Below, piece by piece: positions 18,160 through 27,209 of a stretch of 64,000 bases of DNA; the first letter of the stretch is position 1, and every line of letters starts with the position of its first letter. This DNA comes from Bacillota bacterium. Its GTDB lineage: Bacteria; Bacillota; Clostridia; Lachnospirales; Lachnospiraceae. A program made the position numbers and the translations under genes. The stretch covers positions 16,599 through 80,598 of the forward strand of contig JAEZGY010000092.1 in NCBI GenBank assembly GCA_023416695.1. Direction: 5' to 3'. Below the pieces are notes generated by a model that was not told the origin of the DNA, did not search any database, and saw only the letters and a program-made list of their open reading frames with translations.

Positions 18160-19012
18160 GAAAATAAAGAAAAATACTGCAGCAAAAGCAACATTCCTTC
18201 GTTTGATTAAAGATCCGATGGCCATTTTTGGATTATCATTAGTAATTATATTGTGTTTTGGAGCCATTTTTGCTCCAATTTTCTCAAAGTATTCACCCAC
18301 ATCAATAGATATGAATTCAACATTTTCAGCACCTTCATGGGCCCATATTGCAGGAACCGATGATTTGGGAAGAGATATATTTATAAGACTTTTGTATGGT
18401 AGTAGATATTCCATTTTATTAGGAGTTCTCTCAACTGCATTAGCGCTTTTGTTTGGTGTTATTATAGGTGCTATATCAGGATACTTTGGGGGACAGATTG
18501 ATAACATAATTATGAGAATTCTGGATGTTATTCAATCTATGCCAGGACTGTTGTTTGCAATCGTTATTTCAGCGGTATTAGGTGCAGGTTTTTACCAAAC
18601 AATTATTGCAATTTGTGTTGCAGGTATACCAGGAATGGCACGTATGATGAGAGCTAATATTTTATCCGTACGTGGTAATGAGTACATTGAAGCGGCAAAA
18701 TCTATTAAATGTTCGAATGTTAGAATAATTATGAAACATGTTATCCCAAATGCATTGTCACCAATGATTGTAACAACAGCCAATCAGATTTCATCTAATA
18801 TTCTTATGGCAACTGGTTTGAGTTATATTGGGCTGGGTGTTCAGCCCCCTACTCCTGAGTGGGGAGCTATGCTGACGGCAGGCAGAAATTATATAACTAC
18901 AGCGCCACATATGGTGTTGTTCCCAGGTATCTTTATATGTTTATTTACAATGGGATTCAACTTATTCGGAGATGCACTTCGTGATGCTCTTGATCCTACA
19001 CTAAAGAAATAA
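18146..19012 (+). CDS. ABC importer permease, DppC/OppC-like
   Basis: 288 residues with the family's N-terminal cytoplasmic tail, a first helix (AIFGLSLVIILCFGAIFAPI), the conserved HIAGTDDLGRDIFIRLLYG loop and an EAA motif (EYIEAAKSIKCSNVRIIMKH). The end (LFGDALRDALDPTLKK) is the standard DppC terminus. The ATG at 18146 follows GGAAGAGG; the upstream ATG at 18089 lies within the previous gene and lacks the family N-terminus. Confidence 0.93.
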   Translation: MSTAKKIKKNTAAKATFLRLIKDPMAIFGLSLVIILCFGAIFAPIFSKYSPTSIDMNSTFSAPSWAHIAGTDDLGRDIFIRLLYGSRYSILLGVLSTALALLFGVIIGAISGYFGGQIDNIIMRILDVIQSMPGLLFAIVISAVLGAGFYQTIIAICVAGIPGMARMMRANILSVRGNEYIEAAKSIKCSNVRIIMKHVIPNALSPMIVTTANQISSNILMATGLSYIGLGVQPPTPEWGAMLTAGRNYITTAPHMVLFPGIFICLFTMGFNLFGDALRDALDPTLKK

Positions 19013-19026
19013 AAGGAGGTAAAAAA

Positions 19027-20019
19027 GTGATTGATAAAGACAATTATTTAGAAGTAAAAAATCTTACAGTTGAATATACCTCCGAAGGGAAAATAGTAAA
19101 TGCTGTAAACGGTGTTTCATTTAATTTAAAGAGAGGAAGAACACTAGGGCTTGTAGGAGAAACAGGTGCTGGTAAGACATCTATTGCAAAAGCAATTCTC
19201 AGAATTCTGCCAGAACCAGGTGGCAAAATTACAGAAGGAGAAGTCTATTTAAATGGTAAAGATATTCTCAAATTAAAAGAAAAAGAAATGCGTAAACTTC
19301 GTGGTAGAGAGATTTCTATGATTTTTCAGGACCCTATGACGTCATTAAATCCTGTAAAAAGAGTCTTGGATCAGATTAGTGAGGTTATAAAAACACATAA
19401 CAAAAATATGAGCAACGCAGAAGCAACAGCAGAAGCTATAAGGATGTTGGCTAAAGTAGGTATCGCTGAGAATAGGACGAGAGAATATCCACACCAATTT
19501 TCAGGAGGAATGAAACAAAGAGTAGTTATAGCAATGGCATTAGCATGTAATCCGGGTTTACTTTTAGCTGATGAACCAACTACAGCATTAGATGTTACTA
19601 TCCAGGCACAAGTCTTAGAGATGATAAATAAACTAAAACAGGATTATAATACAGCCATGATTATGATTACACATGATTTAGGTGTGGTGGCAGAAGTGTG
19701 TGATGATGTAGCTGTTATATATGCTGGAGAAGTAATAGAATATGGTTCGAAGGAAGACGTATTTGATTATCCAACTCATCCTTATACAAAAGGACTTTTC
19801 AGTGCAATACCGGACTTGTATTCTCATGTTAAGAGGTTGTCCCCTATAGATGGGATGCCACCAGATCCATCAGATTTACCTAATGGGTGTAATTTTAGCC
19901 CAAGGTGTCCATATGCAACAAATGATTGTAAGAAGATAGAGATACCATTAACTACAATATCAGATGGACATGTGTGTCGTTGTTGTAATTTGGACAAAGT
20001 TTATGGAGGTGAAAAATAA
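19027..20019 (+). CDS. ABC importer ATPase, DppD/OppD-like
   Basis: 330 residues from a GTG start with a perfect AAAGGAGGT site. Walker A is GETGAGKT, the signature is FSGGMKQR, Walker B is LLLADEPTTALD, and the switch His is in THDLGVVAE. The C-terminal oligopeptide-transporter cysteine motif (CNFSPRCPYATNDC) suggests an iron-sulphur or metal site, as in other OppD/DppD proteins. Energises the two permeases upstream. Confidence 0.94.
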   Translation: MIDKDNYLEVKNLTVEYTSEGKIVNAVNGVSFNLKRGRTLGLVGETGAGKTSIAKAILRILPEPGGKITEGEVYLNGKDILKLKEKEMRKLRGREISMIFQDPMTSLNPVKRVLDQISEVIKTHNKNMSNAEATAEAIRMLAKVGIAENRTREYPHQFSGGMKQRVVIAMALACNPGLLLADEPTTALDVTIQAQVLEMINKLKQDYNTAMIMITHDLGVVAEVCDDVAVIYAGEVIEYGSKEDVFDYPTHPYTKGLFSAIPDLYSHVKRLSPIDGMPPDPSDLPNGCNFSPRCPYATNDCKKIEIPLTTISDGHVCRCCNLDKVYGGEK

Positions 20020-20976
20020 ATGTCAACATTATTAGAAGTACAACACCTCAAAAAATACTTTAATACTCCAAAAGGCAGAGTACATGCAGTTGATGACGTA
20101 AGTTTTACTATTGAAAAAGGAAAAACAATGGGAGTTGTGGGTGAATCTGGATGTGGAAAATCCACTTTGGGTAGAACTATTATTCATTTGCAAGAAAGTA
20201 CAGATGGTAAAATTATATTTGAAGGGAAAGATGTAACGAATCTGGATAAAAAAGGATTAGATAGGTTAAGAGATGATGTTCAGATTATATTTCAGGATCC
20301 GTATTCTTCATTAAATCCTAGAATGGTAATAAAAGATATTATTCAGGAGCCTTTGAAACTCTCAGGAAGATATAAAGGCGATGCATTGGAGAAAGAAACT
20401 ATAAGATTGATGAATCTTGTTGGTATTGAAGAAAGATTAGCATTAGCCTATCCAAGAGAACTTGATGGAGGACGAAGACAAAGGGTAGGAATAGCAAGAG
20501 CACTTGCATTACACCCTAAATTCATAGTATGTGATGAACCCGTTTCAGCACTGGATGTTTCAATCCAGGCACAGGTCATAAATTTATTAATGGACTTACA
20601 GGAAAGTGAAGGACTTACTTATATGTTTATAACACATGATATGTCAGTAGTGAAGCATATATCAGATAATATATGTGTTATGTACCTTGGACAGTTAGTA
20701 GAAACTTGTGAGTCTGACGAATTATTTGAAAATACGCTACATCCATATTCAAAAGCATTATTATCCTCAATACCTACCATTGATATTCATGCAAAAAGAA
20801 AGAGGATACCATTAGAGGGTGAGATTGTATCTCCAATTGACCCAAAACCTGGATGTAGGTTTGCTGCAAGGTGTCCATATGCTGAGAATCGATGTCTTGA
20901 GCATCAGAAATTGGAAGAGGTTTTACCAGGTCATTTTGTTTCTTGCTGTAAAGTAAAAGAAATAAATAATATGTAA
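20020..20976 (+). CDS. ABC importer ATPase, DppF/OppF-like
   Basis: 318 residues. Walker A is GESGCGKS, Walker B is FIVCDEPVSALD, and the C-terminal cysteine motif is CRFAARCPYAENRC. The signature reads LDGGRRQR rather than LSGGQ; its counterpart in the second operon has the same change, so this is a subfamily trait rather than damage. It starts immediately after the previous stop, with GGAGGTG upstream. A strong terminator follows, ending the operon. Confidence 0.94.
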   Translation: MSTLLEVQHLKKYFNTPKGRVHAVDDVSFTIEKGKTMGVVGESGCGKSTLGRTIIHLQESTDGKIIFEGKDVTNLDKKGLDRLRDDVQIIFQDPYSSLNPRMVIKDIIQEPLKLSGRYKGDALEKETIRLMNLVGIEERLALAYPRELDGGRRQRVGIARALALHPKFIVCDEPVSALDVSIQAQVINLLMDLQESEGLTYMFITHDMSVVKHISDNICVMYLGQLVETCESDELFENTLHPYSKALLSSIPTIDIHAKRKRIPLEGEIVSPIDPKPGCRFAARCPYAENRCLEHQKLEEVLPGHFVSCCKVKEINNM

Positions 20977-20984
20977 TATAATTT

Positions 20985-21024
20985 TTAAGAGAAGTTGGGT
21001 ATTATCTGACTTCTCTTAATTTTT
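20985..21024 (+). terminator. Operon terminator
   Basis: TTAAGAGAAGT (20985-20995) pairs perfectly with ACTTCTCTTAA (21009-21019), followed by TTTTT. Confidence 0.88.
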
Positions 21025-21213
21025 AATAATGGGAATATCTTAGACTCAGTCCCTCATGCAACTATCAACATATCTTTGCATGGATGTGTTCATTTCTACA
21101 AAACTTGAAGCAGTCTCCTAACATTATAAATAATTATTTTTATATATAAAAAAATATGTTAATATAATATATGTCTAAAGATTTATTACATAAGAGGAAA
21201 AGGAGCTGATAAA

Positions 21214-22815
21214 ATGAGAATTAAAGCAATAGTTGCAACAAATAATGCAGAAATTAAGGATCAATTTGAAAAAGAAGCACTTTTTTTGGATAATAAACTA
21301 GAAGTACTAGCTTATGTCAAATCAGGAGATGAAGTATTGCAACGATTCGGAGACATCAATCCAAGAGTGCTAATCATTGATAAAGATATAGATGGAATAA
21401 GTGCATTAGAATGCATACGTCGCATTAATGATAAAAAAGGTAAATGCCGTATCCTCGTAATGGGAGATTGCTATGACGGTGAGTTTATGTATCAGTTATT
21501 TAAATTTAAGGTGGCAGGATATATTAAAAAGCCAATTAATATTGAGGAAGTAAATAAAGAGATCAAAAAAGTATCTGAAGATATTAGGAGGGTGACATTG
21601 GAAGATATTGATTATGATGCCACACTGGCCATGCAGTCTTTATATTTTTGGAAACTTATGTTTGAAAATAGTGACAATGCACACGATATGAATTTTACAA
21701 ATTCAATTATGGGAATAAATTTTAAAAGTGGAATTTTTCGCGCTATTTTATTTCGATTAGATCAGGTCCATGGAGAACTTCCAAAGTTTGAAAAACCAGA
21801 GTTTTATACAAGATTAAAAGTTATACAGCAACAAATAAAAGCATTTACGAATACATATATTTATGAATATTGTTATGATATGATATTTGATTTTAGGTTT
21901 AATGGTGTCCTTTCCATAATCAATTACGACGAAAAATACGACAAAATTATTATGGGAATGCTTGAAGACCTACGAAATAATATCGAGAAGTTTACAGTGA
22001 TAAATTATGGAATGACAGTTACAATTTGTGTGGGAAGTGGTTATGGAGAATTTTGTGACGTATATAAGTCGAGGGAAGAAGCTTATAGTGTTTCTTGGTC
22101 TAGAAGAAAAAAAGGAATTGGAAAGGTATTGGTATGGAGAAAATCTGGTTCTTGGCAAAGTTCATATAATCAAAAAATGGAGGATATAGTAGAGAATCTT
22201 AAGATTACTGCAGATACGTTAAATATAGAAAATTTTCATAAGAGTATTAAGGAGTTATTTACACTTCCGGACTTTGTCTTATCTGATTATAAAACAAGAA
22301 ATTATATTTTGGGGTTTGTTGATTATTTTTTTGATGTAAATGGTAGTGTTCTGTCTCAACATATGAATGTAGAGCAAGAAAAGGAAAGTGTCAAAAAAGT
22401 ACTAAATTTTTCATATACTATGGATAACTACAGCAATAACCTGAAAGAAAAATTTGATACTATGTTTAAAATGTTATCCAATGATTTAGACAAACAAAAT
22501 ATTAGACCGATGAGAGTAGCAATAAAATATATAAAAAAGAATTATAAATCTGTAATAACTGCAGAAACATTGGCAAATGAAGTAAATTTAAGTCCAGTAT
22601 ATTTTTCTCATTTATTTAAAAAACAAATAGGTATGAATATGACTGATTATATTACTGAATATCGTATAGAACTTGCCAAAAGGGATTTGGTTGAAACGGA
22701 AAGGAGTATTTATGAAATTGCGGTAGATGTTGGCTTTCAGGATCAAAGATATTTTAGTAAAAGATTTAAACAAGTAGTTGGAATGACCCCAACCGAATAT
22801 AGAAATCAAAAATAA
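21214..22815 (+). CDS. Response regulator with AraC-type DNA-binding domain (YesN-like)
   Basis: 533 residues. The N-terminal receiver domain has the phospho-acceptor Asp56 (VLIIDKD) and the conserved Lys in YIKKP. A ~270-residue middle region is of the kind found in YesN-type regulators. The C-terminal AraC/XylS double helix-turn-helix spans about residues 430-533 (ETLANEVNLSPVYFSHLFKK, then VGFQDQRYFSKRFKQ). No sensor kinase is encoded in the window, so its partner lies elsewhere or it acts without one. AAAGGAGCTG precedes the ATG. It sits between two units that carry the same 24-nt upstream motif, which makes it the best candidate to bind that motif; this is inference. Confidence 0.9.
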   Translation: MRIKAIVATNNAEIKDQFEKEALFLDNKLEVLAYVKSGDEVLQRFGDINPRVLIIDKDIDGISALECIRRINDKKGKCRILVMGDCYDGEFMYQLFKFKVAGYIKKPINIEEVNKEIKKVSEDIRRVTLEDIDYDATLAMQSLYFWKLMFENSDNAHDMNFTNSIMGINFKSGIFRAILFRLDQVHGELPKFEKPEFYTRLKVIQQQIKAFTNTYIYEYCYDMIFDFRFNGVLSIINYDEKYDKIIMGMLEDLRNNIEKFTVINYGMTVTICVGSGYGEFCDVYKSREEAYSVSWSRRKKGIGKVLVWRKSGSWQSSYNQKMEDIVENLKITADTLNIENFHKSIKELFTLPDFVLSDYKTRNYILGFVDYFFDVNGSVLSQHMNVEQEKESVKKVLNFSYTMDNYSNNLKEKFDTMFKMLSNDLDKQNIRPMRVAIKYIKKNYKSVITAETLANEVNLSPVYFSHLFKKQIGMNMTDYITEYRIELAKRDLVETERSIYEIAVDVGFQDQRYFSKRFKQVVGMTPTEYRNQK

Positions 22816-22825
22816 TGTGAATCGT

Positions 22826-22862
22826 AAAAAGAACGTTAAACAAGTGTATAACGTTCTTTTTA
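22826..22862 (+). terminator. Terminator after the regulator gene
   Basis: AAAAAGAACGTT (22826-22837) pairs with AACGTTCTTTTT (22850-22861). Confidence 0.85.
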
Positions 22863-22903
22863 TTTTACAGTAATAATGGAGAATAAGATTGATAATGTGA
22901 GAC

Positions 22904-22927
22904 AAATAATACACATATTCATGAAAT
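22904..22927 (+). promoter_or_regulatory. Shared 24-nt regulatory motif, site 2
   Basis: AAATAATACACAT followed by ATTCATGAAAT, 69 bases before the aldo/keto reductase start. It matches sites 1 and 3 at nearly every position. Confidence 0.6.
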
Positions 22928-22996
22928 AGATACATTCAAAGCGAAAAGGAATTAAGTTAATATATAAATAACGAGATGTGATAAGGAGAATAGCAA

Positions 22997-23962
22997 ATGA
23001 GAAAAGTAATGTTTACAGGTACCGACTTGGAAGTATCATTGTTGGCATTGGGGACGGCACATTTTGGAAGTGGAATATCCATGGCACAAGCTTTTGAACA
23101 GCTGGATACTTATGTTGCGTATGGAGGAAACATAATTGATACAGCACATGCTTATGGAAATTGGATATCAGGGCTTGATAGTCCAAGTGAAGAGGCAATA
23201 GGAGAATGGTTAAAAAAGTCTAGAAAGAGAAATCAGGTATTGGTATCTACAAAAGGTGGACACCCAAATTTAAATGATATGACAAGAATGAGAGTAGATA
23301 TTACATCTCTTGAAAGTGATCTAGATGCAAGTTTGAAAAAAATGAATATTGATTATTTTGATATGTATTTTTTACATAGAGATGATCCCACAGTTCCAGT
23401 AGAAGAATTATTGGAGTGGCTTGAGGAGAAGGTAAGGATAGGGAAAATTAGATATTATGGATGTTCTAATTGGAGTTTTGAAAGACTTAAGGAAGCTCAG
23501 ATGATAGCAGCAAGTAAGGGATTTCATGGATTTTCATGTAATCAAGCGATAGGGTGTCTAGCAGATGTTCATCCAGAAACATTACCACCATTCAATATTG
23601 TCATGGATAAGAAAATAAGAGAATACCATGAAAGTACACAGTTAAGTTTTATGGCATATATGGCTTTATCAAGGGGATATTTTATGAAGCGCCTTGCAGA
23701 AAAACCAATTTCAGAAGAAAATCTTGCTAATTATACAGCAAAATCTAATGATAAAATTGTAGAAAAATTGCGAATGTTGTGTGATGGAGAATATAGTGCA
23801 TTAGATTTCTATTATCAATACCTTATTCATCAAAAGTTCCCGACTGTGGCAATTGCCGGATTTTCTAGTAAAAAACAGATTGAAGAGGCAGTAGCATCTA
23901 TAGAATGTAATATGCCTAGTTCATTACTACTACAGGTGGCAGAACTGAAGGAACTTCAATAA
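22997..23962 (+). CDS. Aldo/keto reductase
   Basis: 321-residue NADPH-dependent oxidoreductase of the AKR superfamily. It has the (beta/alpha)8 pattern with the catalytic Asp/Tyr in IIDTAHAYGNW, Lys in VSTKGG and His in FLHRDD, plus the GCSNW segment. Members reduce aldehydes and ketones or oxidise sugars, and AKRs of this type often sit in glycoside or polyol catabolism clusters. AAGGAGA precedes the ATG. First gene of a three-gene unit with an esterase (17-base gap) and an MFS transporter. Confidence 0.92.
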   Translation: MRKVMFTGTDLEVSLLALGTAHFGSGISMAQAFEQLDTYVAYGGNIIDTAHAYGNWISGLDSPSEEAIGEWLKKSRKRNQVLVSTKGGHPNLNDMTRMRVDITSLESDLDASLKKMNIDYFDMYFLHRDDPTVPVEELLEWLEEKVRIGKIRYYGCSNWSFERLKEAQMIAASKGFHGFSCNQAIGCLADVHPETLPPFNIVMDKKIREYHESTQLSFMAYMALSRGYFMKRLAEKPISEENLANYTAKSNDKIVEKLRMLCDGEYSALDFYYQYLIHQKFPTVAIAGFSSKKQIEEAVASIECNMPSSLLLQVAELKELQ

Positions 23963-23979
23963 AAGGAGGGAATAGAGCA

Positions 23980-25125
23980 ATGTTTTCAAAAGAATATTTA
24001 AGCAATAAATTTTTTGCGAATCAGGCATTGGGATTTAATGCCCCATTACCAGAAAAAGTGAGTGATAAAAGGGTTGAAACAGGTGCAATTTTACAGGAAA
24101 ATGGAGATTACGTTTTTCGTATATATGCGCCCAATGCTTTAGATGTAAGGATTGAACTTGCATGGAATGATAAGCCATTAGTTTTAGAGAAAAATAGTGA
24201 GGGTTTTTTTGAAGGGGTTTATAAATATAATATAAGACTAACAGGGCAAGTAGGGGTTACAGTACTTGTTGATGGAGCAGTTTTTCTTTCTCCATTTATT
24301 CCAATATTTTGGACACTAGACAGACCATGTAATTATATAGAAGTACCAGATTATGAAATGAATTTTGCGCTGATTAATGATGTTCCTCATGGAGCATATA
24401 TAAGAGAAATATACTGGGTAGAGGAGCAAAATAGTTATCAACGTTGTTTCATTTATACACCACCAGGCTATATGAAAGGAGATAAAAAATATCCCGTTCT
24501 ATATTTATTGCATGGTGGAATGGACAACGAGATAAGTTGGGAGTATGGAGCAAACATCTGTCAGATTATGGATAATAACATAGCGAGTGGAGCAAGTGAG
24601 GAATTTGTTGTTGTTATGAATAATGGAATGCTTCGTTATGAGGAAAATAAATTTAATAATAAATGGGATCTTGCATTAGAAAATATGATTATTAACAGTT
24701 GTATTCCTTATATTGAAAGTAATTATAGAGTAAAAACCGACAAATGGAGTAGGGCAATCGGTGGACTTTCTATGGGCTCGTATCAGACAAATGATATTGG
24801 ATTTAGGCATCCAGAACTGTTTGGATACATGGGTCAATTTACTGCAAGTATAACGCATGAAAAAGCAGTGCGTACATATGAAAGAAAATATGAAGCCGTC
24901 CTTAGTAATTCTGCAAAGTTTAGTGAAACTTATAGGGTTTTCTGGAGATCAACTACACCAAATGAAGATCATTTTGAATATTTTGTAACAGATGACAATC
25001 TATATAAAGAATTTGGCATAGATAAGTTACCATGTTATTACAGAAATGTATACCCAGATGGAACCAGTAGATGGAAGAGTTGGAGAATGGGAGTACGTGA
25101 CTATACAAAATTATTATTTAGATAG
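23980..25125 (+). CDS. Alpha/beta-hydrolase esterase, enterochelin-esterase/feruloyl-esterase-like
   Basis: 381 residues. The N-terminal immunoglobulin-like region (about 1-125, with VFRIYAPNALDVRIELAW) is like that preceding Fes/IroD and bacterial feruloyl esterases. The esterase-D-fold domain follows: YPVLYLLHGGMDNEISWEY supplies the oxyanion region and Ser264 in GGLSMGS is the nucleophile. Family members end with a catalytic His in a G-x-H-x-W-x-x-WR segment. Here the equivalent reads GTSRWKSWR, with no His in that position. AAGGAGG lies before the ATG. It may use another His, or may no longer be a standard esterase. Cytoplasmic. Confidence 0.82.
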   Translation: MFSKEYLSNKFFANQALGFNAPLPEKVSDKRVETGAILQENGDYVFRIYAPNALDVRIELAWNDKPLVLEKNSEGFFEGVYKYNIRLTGQVGVTVLVDGAVFLSPFIPIFWTLDRPCNYIEVPDYEMNFALINDVPHGAYIREIYWVEEQNSYQRCFIYTPPGYMKGDKKYPVLYLLHGGMDNEISWEYGANICQIMDNNIASGASEEFVVVMNNGMLRYEENKFNNKWDLALENMIINSCIPYIESNYRVKTDKWSRAIGGLSMGSYQTNDIGFRHPELFGYMGQFTASITHEKAVRTYERKYEAVLSNSAKFSETYRVFWRSTTPNEDHFEYFVTDDNLYKEFGIDKLPCYYRNVYPDGTSRWKSWRMGVRDYTKLLFR

Positions 25126-25155
25126 GAATACAAATCTATACAAGAGGGATAAATT

Positions 25156-26346
25156 ATGGAAGAAAAAAATTATAATGAAAGAATATGGAATAATGCATTT
25201 GCAAGTGTTTTTATTGCAAATGCATTGATGAATCTTGGACAACAGATGGTTAATTCACTTGTTGCTAAGTATGCGGATTATTTAGGAGCGGCAGCTACAT
25301 TAGTTGGCTTTTTGTCTGGATTATTTGCTGCAACAGCACTTATATTTAAGGTTTTTTCAGGGCCGGCAATAGACAGCTTTAGCAGAAAGAAAATTTTAAT
25401 GGTGGCAATGGGTGTAATGGTGGTGTCATATATTGGTTATGGAGTATCCGTATCAGTACCTATGCTGATGGCATTTAGATTAATAGAAGGGGCTGCGAGG
25501 GCATTTACAGCGACATGTTGTCTTGCCATTGCCTCTGATACATTATCCAAAGATAAATTCGGATCTGGAATAGGTATATTTTCACTTGCACAGGCAGCTT
25601 GCCAAGCAATAGGTCCTACAGTGGGTCTTACTCTATACAGATATATAGGATATAACATGACATTCATTATCGGAGCAGTTTGCGTAGTTTTGGGGATAGT
25701 AGCAACATCTAAAATTAAAATAGAGGGGAAAAAAGAAGTAAAGAAATTTAGAATTTCGATATCAAGTATTGCAGCAATAGAGGCAATGATTCCTGCATTA
25801 TTGTTATTTATTTTATCTGGGACTTTCTTTACAATCAATTCTTTTCTAGCGATTTATGGAACTAATATGGGTGTTATTGATATAGGGTTATTTTTTACTG
25901 TTTATGCTGGAACCATGTTGATTTCGAGACCAGTTGTTGGAAGGTTAAGTGATAAATATGGCTTAGTGAAAGTGACGATACCGGCTTTGGCGTTCTTTGC
26001 AATATCATTTTATCTTATTAGTATTTCTACGAACCTACCAATGTTTTTAATTGCAGCATTTGTAGCAGCATTTGGATATGGAGCAGCTCAACCTGCAATT
26101 CAGACACTTTGTATGAAGAGTGTACCTTCAGAAAGAAGAGGTGCAGGTAGTAATACAGCATACATAGGTAATGACTTGGGGAATCTGGTAGGACCAGTAG
26201 TGGCGGGAATGATTGTTGAATCAGTAGGATATAGACCAATGTGGAGAATTATGATTATTCCAATGGTGGTAGCATTGGTGATTACACTTATATTTAAAAA
26301 TAGAATCAGTACAATAGAAGACAATTTTAAGAGGAACGAAAGCTAA
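25156..26346 (+). CDS. MFS transporter
   Basis: 396 residues with about 12 membrane helices and the loop 2-3 motif (GPAIDSFSRKKILM), plus its repeat in the second half (GRLSDKYGLVKV). It resembles drug- or sugar-efflux MFS proteins. Substrate unknown. It is co-transcribed with the AKR and esterase genes and may export a product or import a related compound. AGAGGGA lies upstream of the ATG. Confidence 0.9.
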   Translation: MEEKNYNERIWNNAFASVFIANALMNLGQQMVNSLVAKYADYLGAAATLVGFLSGLFAATALIFKVFSGPAIDSFSRKKILMVAMGVMVVSYIGYGVSVSVPMLMAFRLIEGAARAFTATCCLAIASDTLSKDKFGSGIGIFSLAQAACQAIGPTVGLTLYRYIGYNMTFIIGAVCVVLGIVATSKIKIEGKKEVKKFRISISSIAAIEAMIPALLLFILSGTFFTINSFLAIYGTNMGVIDIGLFFTVYAGTMLISRPVVGRLSDKYGLVKVTIPALAFFAISFYLISISTNLPMFLIAAFVAAFGYGAAQPAIQTLCMKSVPSERRGAGSNTAYIGNDLGNLVGPVVAGMIVESVGYRPMWRIMIIPMVVALVITLIFKNRISTIEDNFKRNES

Positions 26347-26391
26347 AAGTTGGTAAAAGATTTGCGTAGTCCAGAGTTGAATCTTGTGCTA

Positions 26392-26432
26392 AAAGAGGAG
26401 ATAACCGTGTTAGACGGAATCTCCTCTTTTTC
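26392..26432 (+). terminator. Terminator, probably bidirectional
   Basis: AAAGAGGAGAT (26392-26402) pairs with ATCTCCTCTTT (26419-26429). T runs on the plus strand, and a shorter one on the minus strand, allow it to end both the MFS unit and the convergent gene. Confidence 0.85.
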
Positions 26433-26986
26433 TAGTTGCGCATAATTATTTTTTTATATAAATCTATATATTTGTATCGTCTCCATAGAATGGCAGAAAT
26501 TCCGCTGCATATTAAATATCCGAAAGAAGTGAGTAATTCACCTGCATCCAGATTTAATTGAAATTTAACAATAATTGAGGCAATACAAGAAAAGAACAGT
26601 AAAATAAATCTCAATGCAAAGGTAATAAAAAAGGTTGAGTGAATGCGTGAATGGTCTTCCTCTTTCAAAGGAAGCTTGAAGAAACAAAAGAAAAAAATTG
26701 CAATTATTTCAAATATCCAGGCGATGAGGGATAATAAAGCAGGAATAACTACAACAGGCACCGAATTTAAAACTCCATGCTGTAAGGAGGTATATAGAAA
26801 AATAATAATTGTAGCGATTTCTAATATAAAGAAGGTAAGTCGAATGTTCTTAATTTCCACTGCTTTTAGATCCCAGGTGTAGTAATCGCCGATATATGTG
26901 TATACGTTTTTGTAACCTTTTTTTGAATTATTAGGAATTTGATCAAGTTGATAGTTTCTATTAAATTTTTCTGAGCTGGAAGCCAT
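26432..26986 (-). CDS. Four-helix membrane protein of unknown function
   Basis: 184 residues with about four hydrophobic segments (LTFFILEIATIIIFLYTSL; VVVIPALLSLIAWIFEIIAI; TFFITFALRFILLFFSCIA; and one near LLTSFGYLICSGISAIL), flanked by charged ends. GAGGTGA lies 11 bases before the ATG. No family recognised with confidence. Convergent to the MFS gene and transcribed alone. Confidence 0.7.
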   Translation of the reverse strand: MASSSEKFNRNYQLDQIPNNSKKGYKNVYTYIGDYYTWDLKAVEIKNIRLTFFILEIATIIIFLYTSLQHGVLNSVPVVVIPALLSLIAWIFEIIAIFFFCFFKLPLKEEDHSRIHSTFFITFALRFILLFFSCIASIIVKFQLNLDAGELLTSFGYLICSGISAILWRRYKYIDLYKKIIMRN

Positions 26987-27077
26987 ACTTTTATGTCACC
27001 TCTGTTATAAAACTTCTTAATAAAAGTATATTAACAAAGAGTAAATGAAATGTAAATAAGCTGAACATCAGTAAGTT

Positions 27078-27101
27078 AAATAATGCACATTTTCTAGAAT
27101 T
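27078..27101 (+). promoter_or_regulatory. Shared 24-nt regulatory motif, site 3
   Basis: AAATAATGCACAT followed by TTTCTAGAATT, 108 bases before the SDR gene at 27210, the same distance as site 1 from its gene. Confidence 0.6.
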
Positions 27102-27209
27102 TATACTCTTTTACTAGATGCAATACAGAAGTAATATAAGATTATGAAAAGTGAAATTAAGTATAGTAACCAAAATAATTATACATAAAGTATAAGGAGA
27201 GAAATAATT

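Noticed and set aside
20461..20490. Damaged ABC signature (LDGGRRQR) in the DppF proteins
   Set aside because: Both paralogues share it, so it is a subfamily feature rather than a mutation.
26643..26882. Plus-strand ORF opposite the membrane protein
   Set aside because: It is antisense to a gene with a good ribosome site and clear membrane helices.
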